Assembly (NCBI GenBank): GCA_030432695.1
Contig: JAUILN010000007.1
Coordinates: forward strand, 434,001 to 498,000
DNA length: 64,000 nucleotides
DNA from: a bacterium
Lineage (GTDB): Bacteria; Planctomycetota; UBA1135; UBA2386
Direction of reading: 5' to 3'
Positions 44,764 to 53,709 of the stretch are shown piece after piece; the first letter of the stretch is position 1, and every line of letters starts with the position of its first letter. The translations under genes were made by a program, and so were the position numbers. The notes under the pieces are model-generated. The model had not been told where the DNA came from. It was given only the letters and a program-made list of their open reading frames with translations, and did not search any database.

Positions 44764-46701
44764 ATGCTTCGCACGCAGTTCCGTGCCTTGGGCGCCGCGA
44801 CCGCGCTGGCCGTCCTGGTCTGCCCGCTCGCCGCGCAGACCACCACCACCGCCGCCGCCAATCCCTTCGCCAAGGCGCTCCCCGAGAGCACCTTGATGTA
44901 CATGTCCTTCCCGAACTTCTCGAAGTCGCTCGAGGAGTTCCAGTCGATGCCGCTGGCCAAGATGTGGGCCGAGGACGAGGTCCAGGACTTCTTCGAGCGC
45001 GCGATGACGATGGGGAAGGATTACTGGGAGCAGGGCATGGCCCAGGCCCGCGAGATGCACGAGCAGGGTCAGCTGCCGTTCGACCCCGACGAGTTGGTCA
45101 AGGCCCGGCTGGAGAGCCTGTCGTTCGCCATCACCTCGATGGAGCTGCAGATGCCGGAAGGCGCGCGCGAGCCGCTGCCGCGCTTCGGCTTCGTGATGCA
45201 CGCCGACTTCGGCCAGACCGCGCCGATCTGGAACCAGGTGCTGCGCACCGGGCTGATGATGCTGCAGGGGCAGGCCGGCGACGAGATGGAGACCTCGGTC
45301 ACCGAGGTCGGCGGCGCTTCGCTCACCACCATGCGTCCGGTCGGTGTGCCGATCGACATGGGCCTGAACATCGCCTTCGTCGGCAATGGCGTGCTGATCG
45401 GCTCCCTCGAGAACGAGGTGTCCGGGATGCTGAGCGCGCTGGCCGGTGACTCCGCCAACACGCTGACAGCATCGAGCGCTTTCGCCGCGGTCAGCCAGAA
45501 CGTGTCGTTCGACGGCGCCGAGATGGAGTTCTTCATGCGCCCCGCGGCGATGATCGACTTCGGCATGAACACGCTGCGGATGGCCGCCGAGAACGCGCCG
45601 GACTTCCCGCCGGAACTCGACGTCGACGGCATCGAGCGCGTGGTCGACGCCCTGGGCCTCCGCGGCATCCAGGCGATCGGCTCGAGTTCCCGCTACGTGG
45701 GCGGCAAGAGCGTCTCCGACTCGTTCGTGGTCGCCCCCAAGGCGGCGCGCCAGGGCTTCCTCGCCAACGACGCCGGCGGCACCGTCGACATGGGCTTCCT
45801 GCGCTGGGTCCCGAAGGACGCGGTGTCGTTCTCCGCGGGCCGCATGGACCTCGAGCAGATCTACTCGACCCTGGTCGGTGCGTTGAACGCCTACGACGAG
45901 AACCTCGCCGGCATGGTGCTCGGCCAGCTCGCCGGCATGGAAGAGCAGCTCGGCCTGTCCCTGAAGGACGACCTGTTCGGCGCCTTCGGCCGCCAGTACG
46001 TCACCTGGTCGATGCCGGTCGCCGCCCTCGGCACCACCCCCGAGATGGGCGTGATCATCGAGGTGAAGGACCAGGAGCGGATCCTGAAGACCCTGCAGAC
46101 CGCCGCCGACCTGTCGGAAGGCGCGCTGGTCCTCAAGAAGACCCGCCGTGGCACCTACCAGCTGCGGATCGAGGCCGACATGGGTGGCGACATGGGTGGC
46201 TTCAACCCGGCCGACATGTTCGTGCCGAACTTCACCTTCGAGAACGGCTACATGGTGCTCGGCTTCACCACCAGCGACGTCAAGCGTGCGTTGGGCCGCC
46301 TGAGCCGCGAGGACGACCCGGCCGACGACATCCGCACCAACTCCGAGTTCGCGCCGCTGCTGGCGCAGCTGCCCAAGGACGGCGTGTCGTCGGTGTCCTT
46401 CACCGACTGGAAGGCCTCGTTCGAGAGCGCCTACTCGATCGTCGCCAGCCTCTCGATGCTGATTCCGATGGACCCGAGCATCCCGTTCGAGCCCGAGCTG
46501 CTGCCGGAACAGTCGACCCTGACCCAGCACCTCTCCGGTGGCCTGACCTGGAGTCACGAGGACGCCAACGGCTTCCGCTCGACGAGCGTCGGTCCGTTCG
46601 GCCCGGAGACCATCGCGATCCTGGCCGGCGCCGTCGGTGTCGGCGTGGGCGTCGCGGCGTCGACCGGCATGATCGACGACATGCCGATCCGCATCCGCTG
46701 A
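44764..46701 (+). CDS. Secreted DUF3352-like protein
   Basis: 645 residues, ATG 44764 with a strong GAGGAGA Shine-Dalgarno. Signal peptide (LGAATALAVLVCPLAAQ). ANPFAKALPESTLMYMSFPNFSKSLEEFQSMPLAKMWAEDEVQDFF is the DUF3352-type opening (LP..t..y...pd). The long middle alternates strands and helices; GRMDLEQIYSTL and a later KDQERILKTLQTAADL fit the same pattern. A glycine-rich hydrophobic helix (ILAGAVGVGVGVAA) lies near the C-terminus and could insert in a membrane. Typical of planctomycete exported proteins; no enzymatic motif seen. Confidence 0.85.
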   Translation: MLRTQFRALGAATALAVLVCPLAAQTTTTAAANPFAKALPESTLMYMSFPNFSKSLEEFQSMPLAKMWAEDEVQDFFERAMTMGKDYWEQGMAQAREMHEQGQLPFDPDELVKARLESLSFAITSMELQMPEGAREPLPRFGFVMHADFGQTAPIWNQVLRTGLMMLQGQAGDEMETSVTEVGGASLTTMRPVGVPIDMGLNIAFVGNGVLIGSLENEVSGMLSALAGDSANTLTASSAFAAVSQNVSFDGAEMEFFMRPAAMIDFGMNTLRMAAENAPDFPPELDVDGIERVVDALGLRGIQAIGSSSRYVGGKSVSDSFVVAPKAARQGFLANDAGGTVDMGFLRWVPKDAVSFSAGRMDLEQIYSTLVGALNAYDENLAGMVLGQLAGMEEQLGLSLKDDLFGAFGRQYVTWSMPVAALGTTPEMGVIIEVKDQERILKTLQTAADLSEGALVLKKTRRGTYQLRIEADMGGDMGGFNPADMFVPNFTFENGYMVLGFTTSDVKRALGRLSREDDPADDIRTNSEFAPLLAQLPKDGVSSVSFTDWKASFESAYSIVASLSMLIPMDPSIPFEPELLPEQSTLTQHLSGGLTWSHEDANGFRSTSVGPFGPETIAILAGAVGVGVGVAASTGMIDDMPIRIR

Positions 46702-46826
46702 TCGGGTCCCACCGGGTCGAAGCCATCTCGGCGAAGCCTGTATCCTCCCAGGCCAGCCGCGAGTCCATCTCCAGGATCTCGCCGGCTCGCTCGCGCGCCG
46801 CCGATGCGGCGCCGAGGACCAGGCCC

Positions 46827-49307
46827 GTGACCGAGCATCGACCCACCATCCTGCGGACTTGCTGTGCCGCCGTCGTCTGGACGGCCCTGGCCGCGACCGC
46901 ACAAGACGACCAGGCCCATCGCCTGGTCGCGCTGGCCCGCAACGGCACCAGCCACGACCTGCCCTCCGGCGGTTATCTGGGCGTGGCCCAGGCGCTCCGC
47001 GACGCGCGCAACGACTGCTGCGTCGCGCTCGTCGCGTCGCACCCCGACGACCAGTACGTCCTGCCCGCCGCGTGGCTGCGCCAGCACGGCGGCTACCGCG
47101 TGGTCGTGGTGCTGTTCACCCGCGGCGAAGGTGGCCAGAACAGCGAGGGCCCCGAAGTCGGCGACGCGCTGGGCGCCCGTCGCACGCTCGAGACCGAGGC
47201 CTGCGGCCGCCGTCTCGGCGTCGAGATCCACCATCTGAACCGGGGCGACGCGGGCTACTGCCGGACCGGGGCGGAGGCGCTCGAACTCTGGGGAGCGGAA
47301 CCGACCGCCGAAGCGCTGGCGACAGTGCTCCGCAAGGAGCAGGTCGACTACGTGATCACCACGCACCACCCCGAGGAGACCCACGGCCACGACCTCGGAC
47401 TCCTGGCCGTCCTACCACGCGCGATCGAGCTGGCTCGCGACAGCGCACCGCGACCCGACGCCCTGCCACCGGCCCCGATCCGCCGGGTGCTGCGCGGCGC
47501 CACCGCGGAAGAGGACGGCTCGTACGACCTGCCGATCGACGCCGTCGACCCCGACCGTGGCGAGACCTGGCGTTCGATTGCCTACCGCGCGCTGGTCGAG
47601 GAGCACCGCAGCCAGGCGCCGTTCCGGAGCGTCGACGTGTTCTTCGGCGAAGCCGACCGGCTGGTGGACCTGGACCGCCAACCGGACGACGGTGTGACCG
47701 TGCCGCTCGGAGCGGATCGACCCGACCTGTTCCAAGCCGTCGAGGGTCGCGTGGACCCGCAGATCCTCGAGGAGATCCGCAACGGTCTCGAGGACCGCCT
47801 CCCCGCGCTCCGCACCGACGTGCCCGCGTTGGTGCGCGAGGCGATGCGCCTGCGTCAGCTCCTGGAGACCCTACCGATCGATCCGGACTCGATCGCGGCG
47901 GTGCGTCGCGACCGGCGCACCGAGGCTCTGGAGCGGCTGATCCGACATGCGCTCGGCCTGCGGATCCGCACCCGGATCGACGACGCCTGGACCGTCGCAG
48001 TGCCCGGCGCCGCCATCCCGATCACCTTCGACGCCAACACCATCGGCGACCTCGGCGACATCCGGGTCCTCGACCTCCGACTCATCCCGCGCGACCTCGG
48101 CTCCAGCCTCGAGGTCGTGCAGCCCTTCGACCCGGGCTCCGGCGGCGACGCGCCATGGCACCTCACCGGCCGCTGGCTGATCCCCGATGATGCGTTGCGA
48201 GCCGATCCGCTGTCGAACCTGTTCCGCCGCGAACGCTTCGAGATGCCGTTCGCCGCGACCGCCGCGGTGACCCTGGCGGACCCCGAGGGCAACACCCGAC
48301 GCCTGGAGTTCCCGATCGAGCTGCCGCTGGCGATCCGACCGGCGGTGGAACTGAGTTCGATCCCGGATTCGATCCTGGTACCGGACGGCGTCGAGACGCG
48401 GTCGTTCAACGTGCGGATCCGCCGCCATGGCTACCGGAGCATCAAGGGCGTGCTGCGGGTCGAAGGCCCTCCTGGGATCCAGGTCGAACCCGCGCTGGTC
48501 GAGATCGACATGACCACGCAGCGTGAACAGGGCCACCGCTTCCAGCTGACGATCCCACCGGGGCTCGGCCCGGGACCCCAACCACTGCGCGTCTCGCTCG
48601 GCCAGCTCGGCGGTCGTCTCGCGCTACACCGAGTTCGCGTGCACGTGCCTTCCGACCTGCGGGTGGGTCTGATCGAGGGCGTCGACGACGCATCGCACCT
48701 GGTCCTCCGCCAGATCGGCTGCACGCTGGTCACCCTGACCGAAGCCGATCTACCCACCCGTTCGCTCGACGACCTCGACACGATCGTCATCGACATCCGG
48801 GCACTCCGGCACCACACCTCGGCGCGCGCCGAGTTCAACCGACTGGTCGACTTCGCGCGCCGCGGCGGACGGTTGGTGGTCCTCTACCACAAGGACACCG
48901 AGTTCAACGTCGAGTCCGTGGGCACGCGTTTCCACCCCGGCGAACTCCCGTTCCAGATCGGCAAGGGCCGAGTGACCCGTGAAGACGCACCGGTTACGGC
49001 ACTGATCCCCGACCACGATCTGCTGCAGTGGCCCAACCGGATCCGCACCCGCGACTGGGACGGCTGGTCGCAGGAACGCGGCCTCTACTTCGCGGAGTCC
49101 TGGGCCGACGGGTTCACACCGATCCTCGAACTCCACGATCCCGGCCACCCGCCGGAGCGCGGTGCACTGCTCTACGGACGCGTTGGGGAAGGCGAGTTCA
49201 TCTACTGCGCGCTCGCCCTGCACCGTCAGCTGAAGAACCTCCACCCGGGCGCCTGCCGCCTGTTCGCCAACCTGATCTCCACCCGGGATTCGGACGGGCG
49301 GCGATGA
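46827..49307 (+). CDS. Exported PIG-L deacetylase with C-terminal GATase-like domain
   Basis: 826 residues, GTG start. Short signal peptide (CCAAVVWTALAATAQ). Residues 60-250 are a PIG-L domain: VALVASHPDDQYVLPAAW (metal ligands at 72-75), RGEGGQNSEG, and TTHHPEETHGHDLG for the remaining His. A helical linker and beta-sandwich regions (about 380-600) follow. Residues about 605-820 look like a ThuA/glutamine-amidotransferase-like domain (VGLIEGVDDASHLVLRQIGC, DDLDTIVIDIRAL, RGGRLVVLYHKDTEFN). PIG-L enzymes remove acetyl groups from amino sugars; exported forms act on glycans or cell-surface material. Not the bacillithiol enzyme. Confidence 0.9.
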   Translation: MTEHRPTILRTCCAAVVWTALAATAQDDQAHRLVALARNGTSHDLPSGGYLGVAQALRDARNDCCVALVASHPDDQYVLPAAWLRQHGGYRVVVVLFTRGEGGQNSEGPEVGDALGARRTLETEACGRRLGVEIHHLNRGDAGYCRTGAEALELWGAEPTAEALATVLRKEQVDYVITTHHPEETHGHDLGLLAVLPRAIELARDSAPRPDALPPAPIRRVLRGATAEEDGSYDLPIDAVDPDRGETWRSIAYRALVEEHRSQAPFRSVDVFFGEADRLVDLDRQPDDGVTVPLGADRPDLFQAVEGRVDPQILEEIRNGLEDRLPALRTDVPALVREAMRLRQLLETLPIDPDSIAAVRRDRRTEALERLIRHALGLRIRTRIDDAWTVAVPGAAIPITFDANTIGDLGDIRVLDLRLIPRDLGSSLEVVQPFDPGSGGDAPWHLTGRWLIPDDALRADPLSNLFRRERFEMPFAATAAVTLADPEGNTRRLEFPIELPLAIRPAVELSSIPDSILVPDGVETRSFNVRIRRHGYRSIKGVLRVEGPPGIQVEPALVEIDMTTQREQGHRFQLTIPPGLGPGPQPLRVSLGQLGGRLALHRVRVHVPSDLRVGLIEGVDDASHLVLRQIGCTLVTLTEADLPTRSLDDLDTIVIDIRALRHHTSARAEFNRLVDFARRGGRLVVLYHKDTEFNVESVGTRFHPGELPFQIGKGRVTREDAPVTALIPDHDLLQWPNRIRTRDWDGWSQERGLYFAESWADGFTPILELHDPGHPPERGALLYGRVGEGEFIYCALALHRQLKNLHPGACRLFANLISTRDSDGRR

Positions 49308-49339
49308 GGAATAGCCTGCAGGTGGCGCGGCGGAGCCGA

Positions 49340-49753
49340 TCAGTCCTTGCCCTTGAAACCAGGGAAGGCCATGCCGCCGAAATGGTCGCGGACCACCGCG
49401 ACGTCGACCGCCGACACTTGCGCCGACGAACGGATCAGGTGGAACTCCCGGGTCTCGACCGAGGAGTAGTCCCGATTCTCGAACAGGATCTCGAGGCGGA
49501 TCTGATCCTCGGCGCCGCGCAGCACGTACAGCCGGGACATGTTCCGCGCGGGTACCTCGACCATCTCGCCACGCGCGTTCACGTACTGCAGCACGGCGAA
49601 GTTCCAGACCAACTCCTGGCGCCAGTCGTCCTGCGGCCCCTGCTGCGCCGGCGAGGCGACGCCCGCGGCTGGCGGCAGGGTCCAGGCGGTCAGGAACGGC
49701 GCCATCAGGAGGAGCAGGCAGGCGACGGCTACGACGGACTTGGTGCTGTTCAT
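49340..49753 (-). CDS. Small secreted protein of unknown function
   Basis: 137 residues. Signal peptide or anchor (SVVAVACLLLLMAPFLTAWTL), then a Gln/Pro-rich spacer and a compact strand-rich domain (WNFAVLQYVNARGEMVEVPARNMSRLYVLRG... region, ending VVRDHFGGMAFPGFKGKD). No family recognised. Convergent with the PIG-L gene (32 bp apart) and divergent from the peptidase gene (74 bp). Confidence 0.78.
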   Translation of the reverse strand: MNSTKSVVAVACLLLLMAPFLTAWTLPPAAGVASPAQQGPQDDWRQELVWNFAVLQYVNARGEMVEVPARNMSRLYVLRGAEDQIRLEILFENRDYSSVETREFHLIRSSAQVSAVDVAVVRDHFGGMAFPGFKGKD

Positions 49754-49827
49754 GGCGGCATTCTCCCGCCCGACCTCGCGAGACTCGGGACTCGATCGGC
49801 CAGCGTGCCGGGCGCGGGAGCCCGATT

Positions 49828-50853
49828 GTGACGTCTGCCCACGCCGGGGTCTTCCCGATCCTCTCGATCCTGCTGCTGGCCATTCTCCCGATCACCGCCC
49901 AGGACGGGATCGAGGTGCACGCCGCCGACCCTTCGATCACTCCCGCGGCGGTGCAGCGGGTCGACACCCTGGCCGAGGCCCTGCTCCGCCGGCTCCAACC
50001 CACGTTCCCCGCAGCGCGGCGCCGACCGATCCGGATCGAGCTGCACCGCGATGCGGCGAGCCTGGCGCCCGACCTGGCGCGCAACCTCCATCCGGACACG
50101 CCCGGCTTCGCACTGCTCGGACGCGACGAGATCCACATCCTCCTGGATGACGTGTCACGCACCCCGCCGGGTGATCTGCGCACGGTCGTCGCCCACGAGT
50201 TGGTCCACGCTCTGCTCGACCAGCAGGCCGGCGACAAGGCCGACCTGGTCCCGCGCTGGTTCCACGAGGGCCTCGCCCAGGTGCTGAGCGGCGACACCTA
50301 CCTCGGTGCCAACGAGGAGCAGCTGGTGTATCGGGCCAGCATCGGCGGACTGCCGCGCTTCCGGAAACTGCGCGAGCACTTCCCCGACGATCCCTACCGG
50401 CGCCGCCTCGCCTACGCGCAGTCCTACTCGTTCGTCGGCTACCTGCTGCGACGCACCGACCTGGAGACCCTGATCGGCGCACTGCCCCAGCTCCGCGACG
50501 ACGACAGCGGCTACATCGGTGCGTTCGTCCGGCACGCCGGCTCGAAGCACTCGCAGATCCTCGAGGACTGGGGCGACTATCTCGTCCACCACTCCGGCGC
50601 GCGCTGGCGATTGCTGTTCGACAACTGCTTCGCCTACCTCATGATCGGGGGCTTCGTACTCCTCGCCCTGGCGGTGATCCGCCGCTTCGAGCGCGACCGC
50701 CGCGTGCAGCTCAAACTCGAACGGGAAGCCGCCCTGGCCGAGGAGCAGGCCCGAGTCGACCACCTGCTCCCCGAGCCGGCAGAGCCCGCCGACGGGTTCG
50801 ACCACGCAGCGGACGGAGCGGACCCCGAACACCGCGAGGACCGAGCACCGTGA
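49828..50853 (+). CDS. Peptidase-MA-like metalloprotease with C-terminal anchor
   Basis: 341 residues, GTG start, N-terminal signal (FPILSILLLAILPITAQ). Zinc site TVVAHELVHALLD near residue 120 (HELVH), then PRWFHEGLAQVLSG, the gluzincin third-ligand Glu context. A helix at about 272-288 (YLMIGGFVLLALAVI) anchors it and is followed by a charged coiled-coil-like tail (RRVQLKLEREAALAEEQARV). The catalytic domain faces the periplasm. Stop overlaps the next gene by 4 bp. An intact counterpart to the HExxH-less protein at 43 kb. Confidence 0.88.
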   Translation: MTSAHAGVFPILSILLLAILPITAQDGIEVHAADPSITPAAVQRVDTLAEALLRRLQPTFPAARRRPIRIELHRDAASLAPDLARNLHPDTPGFALLGRDEIHILLDDVSRTPPGDLRTVVAHELVHALLDQQAGDKADLVPRWFHEGLAQVLSGDTYLGANEEQLVYRASIGGLPRFRKLREHFPDDPYRRRLAYAQSYSFVGYLLRRTDLETLIGALPQLRDDDSGYIGAFVRHAGSKHSQILEDWGDYLVHHSGARWRLLFDNCFAYLMIGGFVLLALAVIRRFERDRRVQLKLEREAALAEEQARVDHLLPEPAEPADGFDHAADGADPEHREDRAP

Positions 50854-51482
50854 AGTTCCGGAAGCCCTGGCAACATCGCTGGATCGGCCGGATCGGCAAC
50901 GTGTTCCTGCGGACGCTCGGTGCGACCTGGCGGATGCGCGTCGAGATCCCCACCGATCCCGAACCCGCCATCTACCTGTTCCTGCACGGCAACATCCTGT
51001 TGTCGGCGCTGATGTTCCGGGACCGCGGCTACCCGATCGTGATCAGCACGCACCGCGACGGCGAGGTGATCGCGCAGATCTCGCGGCGACTCGGCTACCG
51101 ACCGATCCGTGGCTCCAGCACGCGAGGTGGCGCCGGCGCGGTGTTCGACGTGCTCCGCAACCACGACGGCACCCCGGTGGCGATCACTCCCGACGGGCCT
51201 CGCGGCCCGCGCGCCGACGTGAAGCCCGGCCTGGTGCGGCTCGCCTCGCTGGCCGGCCGCCGCATCATCCCGATGGGCTTCGCCACCGACCGCGCCAAGC
51301 GCTTCGACTCCTGGGACCGCTTCGTGATCCCGTATCCCTTCGCGAAGATCCAGTGCGTGTTCGGCGCGCCGCTCGACGTTCCGCCCGAGGTCGACGACGA
51401 CACCGCGGCCGCGCTGGCCCAGCGCGCCTCGGCCCACCTGCTCGACACCGAAGCCGCCGCCGAACGCACGCTGCGCGCCTGA
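50850..51482 (+). CDS. DUF374 lysophospholipid-type acyltransferase
   Basis: 210 residues, GTG overlapping the previous stop (GTGA). The DUF374/LpxL-like pattern is clear: YLFLHGNILLSALMF (H-x4-like active-site region), STHRDGEVIAQISRRLGYRPIRGSSTRGG and ITPDGPRGPRADVKPGLVRLASLAGRRIIPMGF. Probably a membrane-associated acyltransferase in lipid or lipid A-type synthesis. Donor and acceptor are unknown; the coupling to a protease gene is not informative. Confidence 0.9.
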   Translation: MKFRKPWQHRWIGRIGNVFLRTLGATWRMRVEIPTDPEPAIYLFLHGNILLSALMFRDRGYPIVISTHRDGEVIAQISRRLGYRPIRGSSTRGGAGAVFDVLRNHDGTPVAITPDGPRGPRADVKPGLVRLASLAGRRIIPMGFATDRAKRFDSWDRFVIPYPFAKIQCVFGAPLDVPPEVDDDTAAALAQRASAHLLDTEAAAERTLRA

Positions 51483-51520
51483 GTCGGGCTTCCGCCTCCT
51501 CCCGGTGGTAGAAGGGCGCC

Positions 51521-51841
51521 ATGCGCCGTCCCCCAGCCCGAACCCGGCCGATCACCGCCGGAGCCCTCGCGGCCCTGCTGCTGGCCGTCACCTTGCTCGG
51601 CAGCTGCCAGGTACACGAACACACGGTGGGCATCGGACCCAATGGGCTGAAGACCGTCCGCGCCCGGCAGTTCTACTTCATGTTCGGCCTGTTCCAGCTC
51701 AACGAGGTCGACACCGAGCGCATGGCCAGCGAGGCTTCGAGCTACCGGATCACCACCCTCGACAGCTTCTCCGACTGGATCCTCTGGCCGCTGCTCCTGC
51801 CGCTGACGATGTCGTCGCGGACGGTCATCGTGGAGACCTGA
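51521..51841 (+). CDS. Bor-like lipoprotein
   Basis: 106 residues. Lipobox LLGSC (Cys about 29), then CQVHEHTVGIGPNGLKTVRARQFYFMFGLFQLNEVDTERMA and a hydrophobic SFSDWILWPLLLPLTMSSRTVIV, the layout of phage lambda Bor and its chromosomal relatives. Bor gives serum resistance in E. coli; here, probably only a surface lipoprotein. TGATG overlap with rnhC. No phage genes nearby. Confidence 0.75.
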   Translation: MRRPPARTRPITAGALAALLLAVTLLGSCQVHEHTVGIGPNGLKTVRARQFYFMFGLFQLNEVDTERMASEASSYRITTLDSFSDWILWPLLLPLTMSSRTVIVET

Positions 51842-52761
51842 TGGCGCAGACCACCCGCGTGGTGAAGCTCGCACCCGCAGCGGCGAAGCAGCTGCTCGAG
51901 CAGCTCCGAGAAGCCCTGCCGGTCGACGCCGAGTGGCGGCAGGTGCCCCATGCGAGCTTCTCGGTGAAGTCGGTGGGCGTGGTCGCGACCTGCTACACCA
52001 GCGGCAAGCTGGTGGTGCAGGGAGCCGACCCGGACCTGTTCCTCGAGCGCTTCGTCGGCGGAGCCGCCCCGGAACCGTCGAAGGTCGCCTCGCCGAACAG
52101 TGGCGGAGGCGACGCCCCGCTGCCACTCGATCGGCCGACGCTGGGCTCCGACGAAGCCGGCAAGGGCGACTACTTCGGACCGTTGGTGGTCGCCGCGGTG
52201 CACGCCACCGAGGCCGACGCGAAGGCCCTGAGCGATCTCGGCGTGACCGACTCGAAGGCACTCTCCGACAGCCGGGCCCGCCTGCTCGCCGGCCGGCTCG
52301 AGGAGCTGCTCGACCATCGCGTGGTGGTGGTCCAACCGGCCGACTACAACCGCCGCCACGCCGCCGCGGGGAATCTGAACGTGCTGCTCGCCGACCTCCA
52401 TGCCGAGGCACTGGGAGATCTGGCCGGTCGGCATCCGGATGCCCACACCGCCGTGGTCGACCGCTTCGCCAACGAGAAGGTGGTCGCGGGCGCGCTCGCC
52501 AACCGCGGCATCGGCTTCGAGCAACTGATCCAGGTGCCCCGCGCCGAGCGGCATGCCGCAGTCGCGGCGGCGTCGATCCTGGCTCGTGCGGCGTTCCTCG
52601 ACGGTCTCGACGCATGTGCCGAGGCGTGTGGCACCGACCTCCACAAGGGCGCCGGGGAACCCGTCGACGTCGCTGCCCGCCGGGTGGTGGCAATCGGCGG
52701 TGAGGGCCTGCTCGGCACGGTGGCCAAGCTGCACTTCAAGAACACCGGACGCGTGCTGTGA
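51841..52761 (+). CDS. rnhC: Ribonuclease HIII
   Basis: 306 residues, ATG overlapping the previous stop. N-terminal TBP-like DUF3378 domain (about 5-75, SFSVKSVGVVATCYTSGKLVVQG), then the RNase H fold: GSDEAGKGDYFGPLVVAAV (Asp/Glu at 103-104), VTDSKALSD, AVVDRFANEK. Cleaves RNA in RNA/DNA hybrids, aiding replication and repair. RNase HIII rather than HII is typical of scattered lineages. Its stop overlaps dapF. Confidence 0.94.
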   Translation: MAQTTRVVKLAPAAAKQLLEQLREALPVDAEWRQVPHASFSVKSVGVVATCYTSGKLVVQGADPDLFLERFVGGAAPEPSKVASPNSGGGDAPLPLDRPTLGSDEAGKGDYFGPLVVAAVHATEADAKALSDLGVTDSKALSDSRARLLAGRLEELLDHRVVVVQPADYNRRHAAAGNLNVLLADLHAEALGDLAGRHPDAHTAVVDRFANEKVVAGALANRGIGFEQLIQVPRAERHAAVAAASILARAAFLDGLDACAEACGTDLHKGAGEPVDVAARRVVAIGGEGLLGTVAKLHFKNTGRVL

Positions 52762-53627
52762 TGGGGGCTCCGCATCCCGACGCCCTCGAGTTCGTGAAGA
52801 TGCACGGCGCCGGCAACGACTACGTCTACGTCGACGGCATCGCGGCGGCGTGGCTCGACGAGCAGGCGCTGGCCGACCGGGTGGTCGATCTGTCCGACCG
52901 GCACCGCGGGATCGGCGGCGATGGGGTGATCCTGCTGGCCCGAGCGAACGCCACCAGCGCGGCATCGGTGCGCATGGTGATGTGGAACGCCGATGGCTCG
53001 CGCGGCGCCTTCTGTGGCAATGGCCTGCGCTGCCTGGCGCGGCTCGCCCGCACCCTGGGCCACGTCGACACCGACCGCTTCCCGATCGAGACCGACGCCG
53101 GCACGGTGGGCGCCGAGCTGCTGCGCAGCGCGCCGGGCGGGGAGATCACCGCGGTCCGTGTCGATCTGCCGGCCGCCCGGGCGGCCGCCGAACGCGAGCC
53201 GATCGAGTGGCGGGAGAACCAGACGATCACGGTGCGCCGCGCCGACGTCGGCAACCCGCACGCGGTGTGGTGGGTCGACGCGGTCGACGCCGCACCGCTG
53301 GAAGCGGTCGGAAGCGCGCTGCAGGAGCACCCGGCCTTCCCCGACGGAGTGAACCTCGAGGCCGCGGAGCGACTCGGGCCCGATCACCTGCGGCAACGCA
53401 CCTGGGAACGCGGCTCGGGCGAGACCCTGGCGTGTGGCAGCGGCGCCGTAGCCACGGCACTGGTCGCGGTCGCCGAAGGGGTGGTCGAGGGACCGCGGGT
53501 CCGCATCGACCTGCCCGGCGGCTCCCTGCACGTCGAGGTCGGTGGGTCCGGCGCTGTGCTGGAAGGTCCCGTCGCCGAGGTCTACAAGGGCCGATTCCCC
53601 TGGGGCCCCGACTGCACCCTGGCGTGA
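52761..53627 (+). CDS. dapF: Diaminopimelate epimerase
   Basis: 288 residues; interconverts LL- and meso-diaminopimelate for lysine and peptidoglycan synthesis. Start ATG 52761 sharing TGATG with rnhC (a GTG one codon earlier is equally possible). VKMHGAGNDYVYVDG at the N-terminus, FCGNGLRCLARL with the first catalytic Cys (near 84) and TLACGSGAVATALVA with the second (near 224). Both Cys are present, so it should be active; this argues for a peptidoglycan-bearing wall. Confidence 0.95.
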   Translation: MGAPHPDALEFVKMHGAGNDYVYVDGIAAAWLDEQALADRVVDLSDRHRGIGGDGVILLARANATSAASVRMVMWNADGSRGAFCGNGLRCLARLARTLGHVDTDRFPIETDAGTVGAELLRSAPGGEITAVRVDLPAARAAAEREPIEWRENQTITVRRADVGNPHAVWWVDAVDAAPLEAVGSALQEHPAFPDGVNLEAAERLGPDHLRQRTWERGSGETLACGSGAVATALVAVAEGVVEGPRVRIDLPGGSLHVEVGGSGAVLEGPVAEVYKGRFPWGPDCTLA

Positions 53628-53629
53628 CG

Positions 53630-53646
53630 CCGTGCCGCGGGCACGG
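53630..53646 (+). terminator. Small hairpin after dapF
   Basis: CCGTGCC-GCG-GGCACGG, a perfect 7-bp stem with 3-nt loop, 2 bp past the dapF stop. No T-run. Terminator or mRNA-end stabiliser. Confidence 0.45.
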
Positions 53647-53709
53647 GGCTTGCTCCCGATGCGGCGTCTGCGTCGGTGGGCCTCCGATCCTCCATTCCAG
53701 CCCGACTCC

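Noticed and set aside
46827..49307. Second PIG-L protein as bacillithiol S-conjugate amidase
   Set aside because: It has a signal peptide and extra extracytoplasmic domains, whereas bacillithiol enzymes are small and cytosolic.
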